The position numbers and the translations under genes were made by a program. Below are positions 1 through 9,065 of a stretch of DNA of 62,152 nucleotides, in pieces; within the stretch, counting starts at the first letter, position 1; each line of letters starts with the position of its first letter. The stretch lies in assembly GCF_023197165.1 (NCBI RefSeq), contig NZ_JALPRD010000021.1, positions 1 through 62,152 on the forward strand, in the 5' to 3' direction. Source of the DNA: Sphingopyxis sp. MSC1_008 (lineage in GTDB: Bacteria > Pseudomonadota > Alphaproteobacteria > Sphingomonadales > Sphingomonadaceae). The notes below the pieces were generated by a model, which had not been told where the DNA came from, made no database searches, and worked only from the letters and a program-made list of their open reading frames with translations.

Positions 1-1
1 C

Positions 2-1411
2 GTCACCCCCGCCGCGAACTGCCCGACGATCACCGGTACCGACCAGCTCACCAACCTGGGCACGATTTCGGACAATAACGGCAACGAGTGGCGCAACTGC
101 GGCTTCCCGACGCGCTTCAACACCACGACGGCGATCGCGAAGGTTTCGGGTGTCATCTATTCGCTTCCCGGCCGCGTCGACGTCGGCACCGACCAGGGCG
201 CGACCGAAGATGCCGGCGACCCGGCAGACGTTACCCTGACCATCGATCCGGGCGTCACCATCTTCGGCGGCACCGGCGTGTCCTATCTCGCCGTCAACCG
301 CGGCAACAAGATCGATGCCGTCGGTACGCCGACGCAGCCGATCATCTTCACCGGCCGCGGCAACGTCGTCGGCTCGGCAGGTGACCAGACGTCGCAGCTG
401 TGGGGCGGCGTCGTCCTGCTCGGCCGTGCGCCGATCACCGACTGCAGCGCCCCGGGTGCAACCCCGGGTACCGCGGCCTGCGAACGCGACACCGAAGGTT
501 CGTCGGGCGCGCTCTATGGCGGCGCGACGCCGACCGACAATTCGGGCCGCCTGTCGTACGTCCAGATCCGCTATTCGGGCTTCATCCTGTCGGCAGCTCT
601 CGAGCTGCAGGGCCTGACGCCGTCGGGCGTCGGTTCGGGTACGCAGCTCGACCATATCCAGGTTCACAACAGCTCGGATGACGGCATCGAAGTGTTCGGC
701 GGCCGCGTGAACATGAAGCACCTGGTCATCACCGGCGCCGAAGATGACGGCCTCGACACCGACGTCGGCTATCAGGGCAACATCCAATATGTCATCGGCG
801 TCCAGCGCGAAGGCGGCGCGGTCGGCGACTCGATGATGGAAATCGACTCGAACGGCAACGAAGACACGACGCCGCGTCAGCGCGTCGCGCTGTCGAACTT
901 CACCTATATCCACCGCAACAATGCGGCGGGTAACGGTGTGTCGATCCTCGTCCGCGGCGGCGCCGACTATACCTTCGCCAACGGCCTGATCGTGGCACCG
1001 GGCTTCCGCTGCCTTGGCCTCAACAGCGCGACGACGATCAACCCGGCGAACCCGGGGCTCGACGAAGCCGGCCCGCCGGTCTTCCGTTCGGTGTCGATGC
1101 AGTGCAACGCCACGCCGTTCCGCGGTACCAGCGGCGTCACCGACGCGCAGGTGCAGGCGATCTTTGAAGGCGGTACCAACAACACGACGACCTACACGCC
1201 GTCGCTGACCAGCCTGTTCATCAACGGCGCGACCGAAACCGCGCGCCCGGCCTTCGATGCGAAGACGCTGAACGCCTTCTTCGACACCACGGCCTATGTC
1301 GGCGCCGTCCGCGACGCCAACGACACCTGGTACCAGGGTTGGACCTGCAACTCGTCGACCGCCAACTTCGGCACGACGAGCAAGAGCTGCAGCGCCATTC
1401 CGACGACCTGA
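2..1411 (+). CDS. Secreted beta-helix-like protein, 5'-truncated
   Basis: The reading frame is open from the left edge, so the N-terminus and any signal peptide lie outside the window. The visible ~469 residues carry short Gly/Asn/Asp-rich strands typical of a right-handed parallel beta-helix, for example WGGVVLLGRAP, the stretch around GSGTQLDHIQVHNSSDDGIE, and VNMKHLVITGAEDDGLDTD. Similar proteins occur in Bacteroidota and Proteobacteria and are often mislabelled as transporters. Cysteine pairs near the C-terminus suggest disulfides and export. A TonB receptor gene follows 82 bp downstream, and then a type II secretion operon. I infer, but cannot show, that this is an extracellular binding or enzymatic protein working with one or both. 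The exact function is unknown. Confidence 0.7.
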   Translation, partial: VTPAANCPTITGTDQLTNLGTISDNNGNEWRNCGFPTRFNTTTAIAKVSGVIYSLPGRVDVGTDQGATEDAGDPADVTLTIDPGVTIFGGTGVSYLAVNRGNKIDAVGTPTQPIIFTGRGNVVGSAGDQTSQLWGGVVLLGRAPITDCSAPGATPGTAACERDTEGSSGALYGGATPTDNSGRLSYVQIRYSGFILSAALELQGLTPSGVGSGTQLDHIQVHNSSDDGIEVFGGRVNMKHLVITGAEDDGLDTDVGYQGNIQYVIGVQREGGAVGDSMMEIDSNGNEDTTPRQRVALSNFTYIHRNNAAGNGVSILVRGGADYTFANGLIVAPGFRCLGLNSATTINPANPGLDEAGPPVFRSVSMQCNATPFRGTSGVTDAQVQAIFEGGTNNTTTYTPSLTSLFINGATETARPAFDAKTLNAFFDTTAYVGAVRDANDTWYQGWTCNSSTANFGTTSKSCSAIPTT

Positions 1412-1493
1412 TCGCTCGCGATCCAATTGGGGAGCGGGCACGCCTGACGGGCTGGCCCGCTCCCCTCCTGCATATCCTTGGGGACTTTCCATC

Positions 1494-4199
1494 ATGACCA
1501 AGCGGCCGATCTTCGCCAGCCTGCTCCTCCTCAGCTCCGCCCTCGTCGCGCCCGCCGCTCTGGCGCAGGACACCGGCGCGCCTGCGCCTGACGCGCCCCC
1601 GGTCACGACCGAAGCGCCCGCAACCGACGCGGCCGCCGCGCAGGACGATGAACAGGGCGATGTCTCGATCCCCGGCGGCGCCGATCAGGAAATCGTCGTC
1701 ACCGGCCGCTTTACCCCCAACGTCGTGCGCGCGACCCCTGAAGTCGTCTCCGTACTGTCGTCGGCCGACATCGCGCGGACCGGTGAAGGCGACATCTCGG
1801 GCTCGCTCCAGCGCGTCACCGGCCTTTCGGTCGTCGGCGGCGGCTTCGTCTATGTCCGCGGCCTTGGCGATCGTTATTCACTCGCGCTGCTCAACGGCTC
1901 GCCGCTGCCGAGCCCCGAGCCTCTGAAGCGCGTCGTCCCGCTCGACATCTTCCCGTCGAACGTCATCGATTCGACGCTCGTTCAGAAAAGCTATTCGGCG
2001 AACTTCCCCGGCGAATTCGGCGGCGGCGTGATCAACCTCACGACCAAGGCGATCCCCCGCGAACCCTTCCTGACCCTCAGTGGCGGCATCGGCTGGGACA
2101 GCGAGACGACGAACCAGCTGGGCTATACCTATTATGGCGGCGACACCGACTGGACCGGTTTCGACGACGGCACGCGCGACGTTCCCTCGCGTCTGAAGGC
2201 CGCCTTTGCCAGCGGCAAGCCGATCCTCGAAGGCGCCGACTTTACGCAGGACGATCTGGAAGCGATCCAGATGGAACTGGTGAACGCCGAAACGACGCTG
2301 CTGCAACAGAATAACCACATCCCGGTGAACTGGTCGGCGGGCATCACCGGCGGCACGACGATCCCGTTCGCGAACGGCGAGCTCGGCATCATCGCGACCG
2401 CGGGGATCAGCAACAAGTGGCGTACCCGCGACACGCTGCAGCAGACGTCGGTCGAAAAGGATCTGTCGGGCGACCCGCAGTCGAGCTTCAACCGCGTCGT
2501 CACCGACAACCGCGTCGTCGTGAACGGCCTGCTCGGTTTCGGGCTCGAAATCGGCGAGCACAAGCTGCGCTGGACCAACCTCTATATCCGCGACACGTTG
2601 AAGCAGGCGCGCCTCGCGGTCGGGACCGACGCGAACCAGGTTGGCCGCGACATCATGAAGCAGGAAACCGCCTGGTACGAACGTCAGCTGATTAACACGC
2701 AATTCGTCGGCGAATTCCACTTCGATGCGCTCAAGCTCGACCTGCGCGGCGGCTACGCCAATTCGCAGCGCGAGGCGCCGTATGAACGCGGCTTCACCTA
2801 TGTCCGCACGAACCTGCCGACCGCGCAGGATCCGACGGGCGACAAGTTCGTCAACGATCTGGGCGGCAACCGCGGCGACGCAACGATTGCCTTCTCGGAC
2901 CTCAACGAAGATCTGTGGTCGGGCGGCGTCGACCTGTCGTACGAGCTTGCCCCGCGCATCACCGCGACGGTCGGCTATGCCTATAGCGACACGCATCGAA
3001 CCTCGGTGCGCCGCGCATTCCAGTTTCGCGCATCGGGCCTGCCGGTTGCCGTCACACAGCTGCGCCCCGATTATCTGCTCTCCGACGCGACGATCCAGCT
3101 CTATGACATTGCGCTCGTCGAAACCTCGGCGCAGGACGGCACCGCGGCGTTCGCGGCCGACCTGACCACCCACGCCGGCTATGCGCAGGTCCAGGCCGAG
3201 CTGGTGCCCAGCGTCAACATCAACGCCGGCGTCCGCTACGAAGACGCTAAACAGACGGTTGTTCCGATCGACCTGTTCAACACCGGTGCCGGCGCGATCG
3301 TCGCCACCAACCTCAACAATGATTATTGGCTCCCCGCCGTAACATTGACGTGGGAAGTCGCGCCCGACATGCAGGTCCGTCTGAACGGGTCGAAGACGAT
3401 CGCGCGGCCGCAGTTCCGCGAACTGGTCGCGCAAATCTACACCGACCCCGATTCGAACCGCAACTTCCGCGGTAACCCGTCGCTGACCGACAGCGAGCTG
3501 TGGAACGCCGAACTGCGATACGAATGGTATTTCGCCAAGGATCAGCGCTTCACCGCGGCGGGGTTCTACAAGTCGATCGACAAGCCGATCGAGGCCTACA
3601 CCTCGCTCACCGATTCGATCGGGAACACCAGCTATGCGAATGCGCCCAAGGCGACGCTCTATGGCGTCGAACTCGAAGCGCAGAAATATTTCGCGCTCGA
3701 TACGCTGTCGGACTCGCCCTTCTGGGTCAGCCGCCGTCTCGTGCTGATCGGCAACTACACCTTTACGAAGTCGGAGATCAAAGTCGGCGCCGACGACACC
3801 ACCGTCATCAACGGCGTGGTGCAGGACGCGAGCAACTTCTTCTTCGACGGTGCGCCGCTGACCGGCCAGTCGGACCATCTGGTCAACGTTCAGATCGGTC
3901 TTGAGGATCAGGACAAGCTGTCGCAGCAGACCCTCCTCATCACCTATGCCAGCCCGCGCGTGACCAGCCGCGGTCCGTCGGGTCAGCCCGACCTGTTCGA
4001 AAAGCCGGGCATCCAGATCGACTTCGTCGCACGCCAGGGCGTCACGCTGCTGAACAAGGAAATCGAACTGAAGTTCGAAGCACGCAACCTGACGGGCCGC
4101 AATTATGAGGAAGTGCAGGAATCGGGCGACAACAAGATCTATTTCAACCGTTACAAGCTGGGCCGGACCTTCTCGCTCAGCGCGTCGCTCAAGTTTTGA
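1494..4199 (+). CDS. TonB-dependent outer membrane receptor
   Basis: This is a 901-residue outer membrane receptor that would import a ligand using TonB energy. The start at 1494 is chosen because it follows a GGGGAC ribosome site and opens directly on a signal peptide (MTKRPIFAS...LAQ). The frame itself is open further upstream. After a Pro/Ala-rich linker comes a TonB-box-like segment (QEIVVTGRF), then the plug (YVRGLGDRYS, GEFGGGVINLTTK) at about residues 70-200, then a long beta-barrel ending in a terminal Phe (SLSASLKF), the usual outer-membrane insertion signal. The ligand is unknown. Adjacency to the beta-helix gene suggests a receptor/secreted-protein pair. Confidence 0.9.
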   Translation: MTKRPIFASLLLLSSALVAPAALAQDTGAPAPDAPPVTTEAPATDAAAAQDDEQGDVSIPGGADQEIVVTGRFTPNVVRATPEVVSVLSSADIARTGEGDISGSLQRVTGLSVVGGGFVYVRGLGDRYSLALLNGSPLPSPEPLKRVVPLDIFPSNVIDSTLVQKSYSANFPGEFGGGVINLTTKAIPREPFLTLSGGIGWDSETTNQLGYTYYGGDTDWTGFDDGTRDVPSRLKAAFASGKPILEGADFTQDDLEAIQMELVNAETTLLQQNNHIPVNWSAGITGGTTIPFANGELGIIATAGISNKWRTRDTLQQTSVEKDLSGDPQSSFNRVVTDNRVVVNGLLGFGLEIGEHKLRWTNLYIRDTLKQARLAVGTDANQVGRDIMKQETAWYERQLINTQFVGEFHFDALKLDLRGGYANSQREAPYERGFTYVRTNLPTAQDPTGDKFVNDLGGNRGDATIAFSDLNEDLWSGGVDLSYELAPRITATVGYAYSDTHRTSVRRAFQFRASGLPVAVTQLRPDYLLSDATIQLYDIALVETSAQDGTAAFAADLTTHAGYAQVQAELVPSVNINAGVRYEDAKQTVVPIDLFNTGAGAIVATNLNNDYWLPAVTLTWEVAPDMQVRLNGSKTIARPQFRELVAQIYTDPDSNRNFRGNPSLTDSELWNAELRYEWYFAKDQRFTAAGFYKSIDKPIEAYTSLTDSIGNTSYANAPKATLYGVELEAQKYFALDTLSDSPFWVSRRLVLIGNYTFTKSEIKVGADDTTVINGVVQDASNFFFDGAPLTGQSDHLVNVQIGLEDQDKLSQQTLLITYASPRVTSRGPSGQPDLFEKPGIQIDFVARQGVTLLNKEIELKFEARNLTGRNYEEVQESGDNKIYFNRYKLGRTFSLSASLKF

Positions 4200-4207
4200 T
4201 CCGTAAT

Positions 4208-4341
4208 ATCCTCCCTGCCGCGAAGCGGCGGGGAGGGGGACCGCGCGCGTAGCGCGTGGTGAGGGGTTCGGGGCGCCCGCCACGGCCCCTCCGTCAGCCC
4301 TACGGGCTGCCACCTCCCCACCGCTTCGCGGCAGGGAGGAT
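4208..4341. repeat. Dispersed palindromic element, copy 1 (~134 bp)
   Basis: The ends are a perfect 21-bp inverted repeat: 4208-4228 is the reverse complement of 4321-4341. Internal arms (CGCGCGTAGCGCG and CAGCCCTACGGGCTG) form further hairpins. A second copy lies at 27502-27638 with the same outer arm and a near-identical internal block (4286-4320 versus 27583-27617). The element sits 8 bp past the TonB receptor stop codon, so it may also end transcription, although there is no T-tract. No ORF worth calling is present. Confidence 0.85.
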
Positions 4342-4473
4342 CATTGCGCCGTCCGCCGCACCGGACTCGCCCGGCCGTCAAAAAACTGTAATCTTCCGGT
4401 CAACTGATTGTCACCAATCGCCCCTAGGCGATTCGCAGGCGCAGCCTTTCAGTTGGGGGACAGGGAAGAATTC
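4342..4473 (+). promoter_or_regulatory. Leader region of the gsp operon
   Basis: This is 132 bp between the palindromic element and gspC. It contains a 7-bp inverted repeat (AATCGCC-CCTA-GGCGATT, 4416-4433) and an AGGGAAG ribosome site just before the gspC ATG. The operon promoter is probably here, but no clear -35/-10 pair could be assigned. Confidence 0.4.
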
Positions 4474-5355
4474 ATGGCAACGCTGATGTCCGGATCGGCC
4501 GTTCGGCTGCCGCGCGCGCTGCCAGCCTGGCTGCGCGCCGGGAGGCGCTCGCCGCGCGAGCTCTGGCCGACGCTGCTTGCCGGTCTGCTCGGCGCGCTTC
4601 TGGTCTGGCAATGCGTGCGGCTGCTCTGGACACTGCTCACGCCGCTGTCACCGCTCGGCGCGTGGCAGCCGCAGGCGGCGATGATCGCCTCGCCCGCCGA
4701 ACGGCGCGCGCTCTTTTCCAGCCTCGACCCCTTCTTTCGCGGCAATGCGCAGGGGCCCGCGTCGACGACCGTCACCTCGGCGGGCCTGACGCTCTTCGGC
4801 ATCAACCTCAACGAAGCAACCGGCGGCGGCTCGGCGATCATCGCGGGTGAGGATGGCATCCAGACGAGCTATGCCGTCGGCGAGGAGATCGCGCCGGGGT
4901 TGAAGCTTGCGGGCGTCGCCTTCGACCATGTGCTGCTCGACCGCGGCGGCGCGCGCGAAAGCCTGTTTCTCGACCAGAGCGGCGAAGCCCCGGTCGCAAA
5001 TCCCACGACGCCGCTGCCCGCGCCGACGCCCGAGATCGGAGCTGCGCCCGGCGGCGCGTCGGCGAGCGGCGAAATGACCCCCGCGGCGATCAAGGCCGGG
5101 GTCGGTTTTGCGCCGCGCACCGAAGACGGCCGCGTCACCGGCATCGTCGTCCAGCCGCAGGGCGACGGCGCGGCGTTCCGCGCCGCGGGCCTGCGCCCGG
5201 GCGACGTTATTCGATCGGTCGGCGGCCGGCCGATCGGCTCGGCGAGCGACGCCGCCGCGCTTGCCAACCAACTTACCCCGGGTGCGCGCATCGCGCTCGA
5301 AGTCGAGCGCGGCGCCAGCGTCGTTCCCGTCGCCATTTTCCTCTCGAAACAATAG
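4474..5355 (+). CDS. gspC: Type II secretion protein GspC
   Basis: GspC is the inner-membrane clamp protein linking the assembly platform to the GspD secretin. The start at 4474 follows AGGGAAG and gives 293 residues; an in-frame ATG at 4408 is less likely. One membrane helix (LWPTLLAGLLGALLVWQCV) at about residues 25-50 is followed by a periplasmic HR domain (about 75-165), a Pro/Ala linker, and a C-terminal PDZ domain (about 200-290; GLRPGDVIRSVGG). It is the first gene of an operon whose members overlap or nearly abut, with gspD 6 bp downstream. Confidence 0.9.
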   Translation: MATLMSGSAVRLPRALPAWLRAGRRSPRELWPTLLAGLLGALLVWQCVRLLWTLLTPLSPLGAWQPQAAMIASPAERRALFSSLDPFFRGNAQGPASTTVTSAGLTLFGINLNEATGGGSAIIAGEDGIQTSYAVGEEIAPGLKLAGVAFDHVLLDRGGARESLFLDQSGEAPVANPTTPLPAPTPEIGAAPGGASASGEMTPAAIKAGVGFAPRTEDGRVTGIVVQPQGDGAAFRAAGLRPGDVIRSVGGRPIGSASDAAALANQLTPGARIALEVERGASVVPVAIFLSKQ

Positions 5356-5361
5356 AGACCC

Positions 5362-7575
5362 ATGCGCCTGAAACTTTCACTGATGCTTGCTGCGGCGCTG
5401 ATTTCAGCCACGCCGACCGTGACCTACGCCCAATACACGCTCAACGTCCGCGACGCCGACATTCGCGCCTTCATCCAGGATGCGGCGCGGGTCACCGGCC
5501 GCACCTTCGTCATCGACGGCCGCGTCAACGGCAAGGTGTCGGTCGTCACCGACCGGCCGCTCTCGCGCAGCGAATATTTCGAGATTTTCCTCGCGACCTT
5601 GCGCTCGAATGGCCTCGTTGCAGTGCCCGGACCGAACGGCAGCTACCGCGTCCAGCCGATCGATGGCGCCGCGGCCCAGCCTGGCCGGATCGGCAGCCGC
5701 GGCGCGGCGCAGAACCAGTTCGTCACCGAAATCATCCGCTTGCGCTATATCGACGCGGTGTCGGCGGTCGAAACGCTCCGCCCGCTCGTCAGCGCGCAGG
5801 GCTCGCTGACCGCGAACCGCAACGCCAACAGTCTCGTCGTCGCCGACTTCGCCGACAATATCCGCCGCATCCGCGCGCTCGCGTCGAGCATCGACCGCGA
5901 CAGTTCAACCAGCCAGATCGTCACGTTGAAAAATGCCGGCGCGCGCGAAATCGCCGCAGCGTTGCAAGCGCTCGTCCCGGCGGCGGGCGAGGGCGCGCAA
6001 AAGCCTGTCGCGATCGTGCCGATCGACAGCAGCAACGCGATTGCCCTGCGCGGTGATCAGGCGATGGTCGCACGCTTCGTCTCGATGGCCAACGACCTCG
6101 ACGCGAAGGCGGCGGGCGGCACCGAACTGCGCGTCTATTGGCTCGAACATGCCAATGCCGAAACCTTGCTGCCGACGCTGCAACAGCTGATCGGCGGCGG
6201 CAGCGACCCCGTGCAGAAGGCCGGTCTGCCGCCCGCCTCCTCGTCGTCAATGTCTTCATCGAATGGCAACGGCGCGCCCGTGGCCGCCGCCGGCCCGGCG
6301 GCGCCGACGGCGGTCGGTGGCGGCGGAACGGGCAGCATCTCGACCCGCGGCCCGGCGATCATCACGCGTTACGAAGGCGCGAACGCGATCATCGTCGCCG
6401 CCAATACCGAAGTGCAGCGCATGCTCGGCGAACTCATCCGCCAGCTCGACAGCCGGCGGCAACAGGTTCTGGTCGAGGCGATCGTCGTCGAGATCGGCGA
6501 CGACGCGGCGAAACGCCTCGGCGTCCAGTTTCTGCTCGGCGGCAAGAATATCCCGTTCGTCGCGACGAGCTACAGCAATGCGCAGCCCAATATTCTCACG
6601 CTCGGCGGTGCTTACGCGGCGACCAAGCTGACCGAACAGAAAACGACCGTCGACGGCGAAACCGTCGTCACGCAGACCACCAGCTCGCTCGGCAACAGCT
6701 TGCAGGAAGCGGCGGCGGCGTCGCTGCTCGCGGCGACCGGCGGTTTCGCCGGTTTCGCGGGCGACATCGGCAAGAACACGATCTTCGGCGCGATCATCAA
6801 CGCGGTGAAGTCGGACACGACCTCGAACCTGCTCGCAACCCCGCATATCGTTACCCTCGACAATCAGGCGGCGAAATTCCTCGTCGGGCAGGACGTGCCG
6901 ATCACCACGGGCGAACAGCTGGGCGACAATTTCGAAAACGCCTTCCGCACCGTCCAACGTGAAGAGGTCGGGATCAAGCTGGAAGTGACGCCGCAGGTCA
7001 ATGGCGCCGGCGAAGTGAAGATGTTCCTGCGCCAGGAGGTATCGAGCGTTGCCGGCCCGGTCTCGTCGCGCAACAGCGACCTCATCCTCAACAAACGCTC
7101 GTTCGAAACCGTGCTGACCGTCGACGATGGCGAGATTCTCGCGATCGGCGGACTGCTCAACGACGACGAGCGCAAGACGATCGAGCGCATTCCGTTGCTC
7201 AGCGACATTCCCTTGCTCGGCGAATTGTTCAAATCGCGCAGCCGGACGCGCTCGAAGACCAATTTGATGGTCTTCATCCGCCCGACCATCCTGCGCAATC
7301 GCGAGGATAACGCCGCACTCACCGCGCGCCGCTACGGCTATATCCGCGACTTCCAGCTCCAGCGTAATCCGGGCGAGGAACCCGCGATCGATACGTTGGT
7401 GCGCGACTATCTGGGTGCGGTGCCGCCCGCGCCGACCGCGCCGACCGCGGCCGACATCACGGTCGGCCCGGTGAATCTGCCCGAACTGCGCGGACCCGAC
7501 GGCACCGTCACGACGACCGACGTCCCGCCCTCGATTTCGCAGGCGCCCGCACCGCCCGCCGGAGACTATCCGTGA
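5362..7575 (+). CDS. gspD: Type II secretion outer-membrane secretin GspD
   Basis: GspD forms the outer-membrane gate of the type II secretion system. The 737-residue protein starts with a signal peptide ending near TYAQ. It then has an N0 domain (LNVRDADIRAFIQDAARVTG), N1-N3 repeats (for example FVTEIIRLRYIDAVSAVETL), and a Ser/Gly-rich spacer at about residues 285-325. The C-terminal secretin core carries VPITTGEQ, GIKLEVTPQV and IPLLSDIPLLGELF. The tail after the secretin is Pro-rich with no obvious S-domain pilotin motif. Length and order match the family. The stop codon overlaps the gspE GTG start. Confidence 0.95.
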   Translation: MRLKLSLMLAAALISATPTVTYAQYTLNVRDADIRAFIQDAARVTGRTFVIDGRVNGKVSVVTDRPLSRSEYFEIFLATLRSNGLVAVPGPNGSYRVQPIDGAAAQPGRIGSRGAAQNQFVTEIIRLRYIDAVSAVETLRPLVSAQGSLTANRNANSLVVADFADNIRRIRALASSIDRDSSTSQIVTLKNAGAREIAAALQALVPAAGEGAQKPVAIVPIDSSNAIALRGDQAMVARFVSMANDLDAKAAGGTELRVYWLEHANAETLLPTLQQLIGGGSDPVQKAGLPPASSSSMSSSNGNGAPVAAAGPAAPTAVGGGGTGSISTRGPAIITRYEGANAIIVAANTEVQRMLGELIRQLDSRRQQVLVEAIVVEIGDDAAKRLGVQFLLGGKNIPFVATSYSNAQPNILTLGGAYAATKLTEQKTTVDGETVVTQTTSSLGNSLQEAAAASLLAATGGFAGFAGDIGKNTIFGAIINAVKSDTTSNLLATPHIVTLDNQAAKFLVGQDVPITTGEQLGDNFENAFRTVQREEVGIKLEVTPQVNGAGEVKMFLRQEVSSVAGPVSSRNSDLILNKRSFETVLTVDDGEILAIGGLLNDDERKTIERIPLLSDIPLLGELFKSRSRTRSKTNLMVFIRPTILRNREDNAALTARRYGYIRDFQLQRNPGEEPAIDTLVRDYLGAVPPAPTAPTAADITVGPVNLPELRGPDGTVTTTDVPPSISQAPAPPAGDYP

Positions 7576-9065
7576 CCGACATCGAACCGGCGGCGCCTCC
7601 CCCGGCGCCGGTAGATATTCCTTACGGCTTTGCGCGCACGCACGGTGTCGTCATTGCGCAGGGCGAGGGCGGCGCGTGGCTCGCGACCTTGCGCGAGGAC
7701 GCCGATCCTGCGGTGCTGATCGAGGTGAAGCGCTATCTTGCGCAGCCGCTGCGCGTGGCGACCGCGAGCGTCGCCGATTTCGACCGGCTGCTCTCCGACC
7801 ATTATGCCGTCGACAGTTCGGCCGCCGCGATGGCGGGCTCGCTCGATGGCAGCGACGTGGATTTCAGCCTGCCGAGCGCCGAGGATCTGCTCGACAGCGC
7901 CGACGATGCGCCCGCGATCCGACTGATCAACGCGATCATCGCCGAAGCGGTGCGGCAGGGCGTCAGCGATATCCATATCGAGCCCTATGAAAGCGGGCTC
8001 GTCGTACGGATGCGCACCGACGGCGTGCTGCGCGAGCATCTGCGCATGCCGCCGCACGTCGCCCCCGTCGTCGTCAGCCGTATCAAGGTGATGGCGCGCC
8101 TCGACATCGCCGAACGCCGCGTGCCGCAGGATGGGCGCATCGGGCTGACGCTTGCGGGCAAGGCGGTTGACGTGCGCGTTTCGACGCTGCCGAGCCGCGC
8201 GGGTGAGCGTGTGGTGATGCGTATCCTCGACAAGGATGCGGCGGGGATCGACTTCGACGTCCTCGGCCTGACCGGCGCCGCCGACCAGATTTTGCGCGAG
8301 GCGCTCGCCGAACCCAATGGCATCATCCTCGTCACCGGCCCGACGGGGTCGGGCAAGACGACGACGCTTTATGCGGCGCTCAAGCAGCTCAACGACGGCC
8401 AGCGTAACATCCTGACCGTCGAAGACCCCGTCGAATATGCCGTCGACGGCGTCGGTCAGACGCAGGTGAACAGCAAGGTCGGGCTCGATTTCGCTGCGGG
8501 GCTGCGCGCGATTCTGCGCCAGGATCCCGACGTCGTGATGGTCGGCGAAATCCGCGACCGCGAAACCGCCGATATCGCGGTGCAGGCGTCGCTCACGGGT
8601 CACCTCGTGCTCTCGACCGTCCACACCAACGATGCGGTCGGCGCAATCACGCGCCTCAAGGATTTGAAGGTCGAACCCTTCCTGCTCGCCTCGACGCTGC
8701 GTGCGGTCCTCGCACAGCGGCTCGTCCGCAAGCTTTGCGATCATTGCCGCGAACCCGTGCAAGCCGACAACAGCGTCGCCGCGATCCTCGGGCTCGATAT
8801 CGGCACCGTGATCTGGCGCCCGAAGGGTTGCGAGCAGTGCGGCCATAGCGGCTACAAGGGCCGCATCGGGGTGTTCGAGGCGATCAAGGTCGACGAGACC
8901 GTCCGCCGCTACATTTACAATGGCGGCGACGAGGCGATGATCACGCGCCACGCCTTCCTGAAATCGCCGACGCTGGCATCGGCGGCGCGCGCGATGGTCG
9001 CGAAAGGGCTGACGACCGCCGAGGAGGCGATCCGCATCGCGCGGCGCGAGGAAATCGATGCCTGA
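7572..9065 (+). CDS. gspE: Type II secretion ATPase GspE
   Basis: GspE is the cytoplasmic hexameric ATPase that drives pseudopilus assembly. It starts with GTG in a GTGA overlap with the gspD stop. The 497-residue protein has an N-terminal GspE_N region, Walker A GPTGSGKTT (about residue 255), Asp/His boxes, a Walker B segment ending VVMVGEIRD, and the zinc tetracysteine typical of GspE (CDHC ... CEQC) near residues 390-425. It overlaps gspF by 8 bp. Confidence 0.96.
   Translation: MTDIEPAAPPPAPVDIPYGFARTHGVVIAQGEGGAWLATLREDADPAVLIEVKRYLAQPLRVATASVADFDRLLSDHYAVDSSAAAMAGSLDGSDVDFSLPSAEDLLDSADDAPAIRLINAIIAEAVRQGVSDIHIEPYESGLVVRMRTDGVLREHLRMPPHVAPVVVSRIKVMARLDIAERRVPQDGRIGLTLAGKAVDVRVSTLPSRAGERVVMRILDKDAAGIDFDVLGLTGAADQILREALAEPNGIILVTGPTGSGKTTTLYAALKQLNDGQRNILTVEDPVEYAVDGVGQTQVNSKVGLDFAAGLRAILRQDPDVVMVGEIRDRETADIAVQASLTGHLVLSTVHTNDAVGAITRLKDLKVEPFLLASTLRAVLAQRLVRKLCDHCREPVQADNSVAAILGLDIGTVIWRPKGCEQCGHSGYKGRIGVFEAIKVDETVRRYIYNGGDEAMITRHAFLKSPTLASAARAMVAKGLTTAEEAIRIARREEIDA

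Noticed and set aside
1878..4313. An 811-codon open frame on the - strand opposite the TonB receptor gene
   Set aside because: Compositionally a shadow (Arg/Val/Asp-rich, no motifs), while the + strand frame has a signal peptide, plug and barrel.
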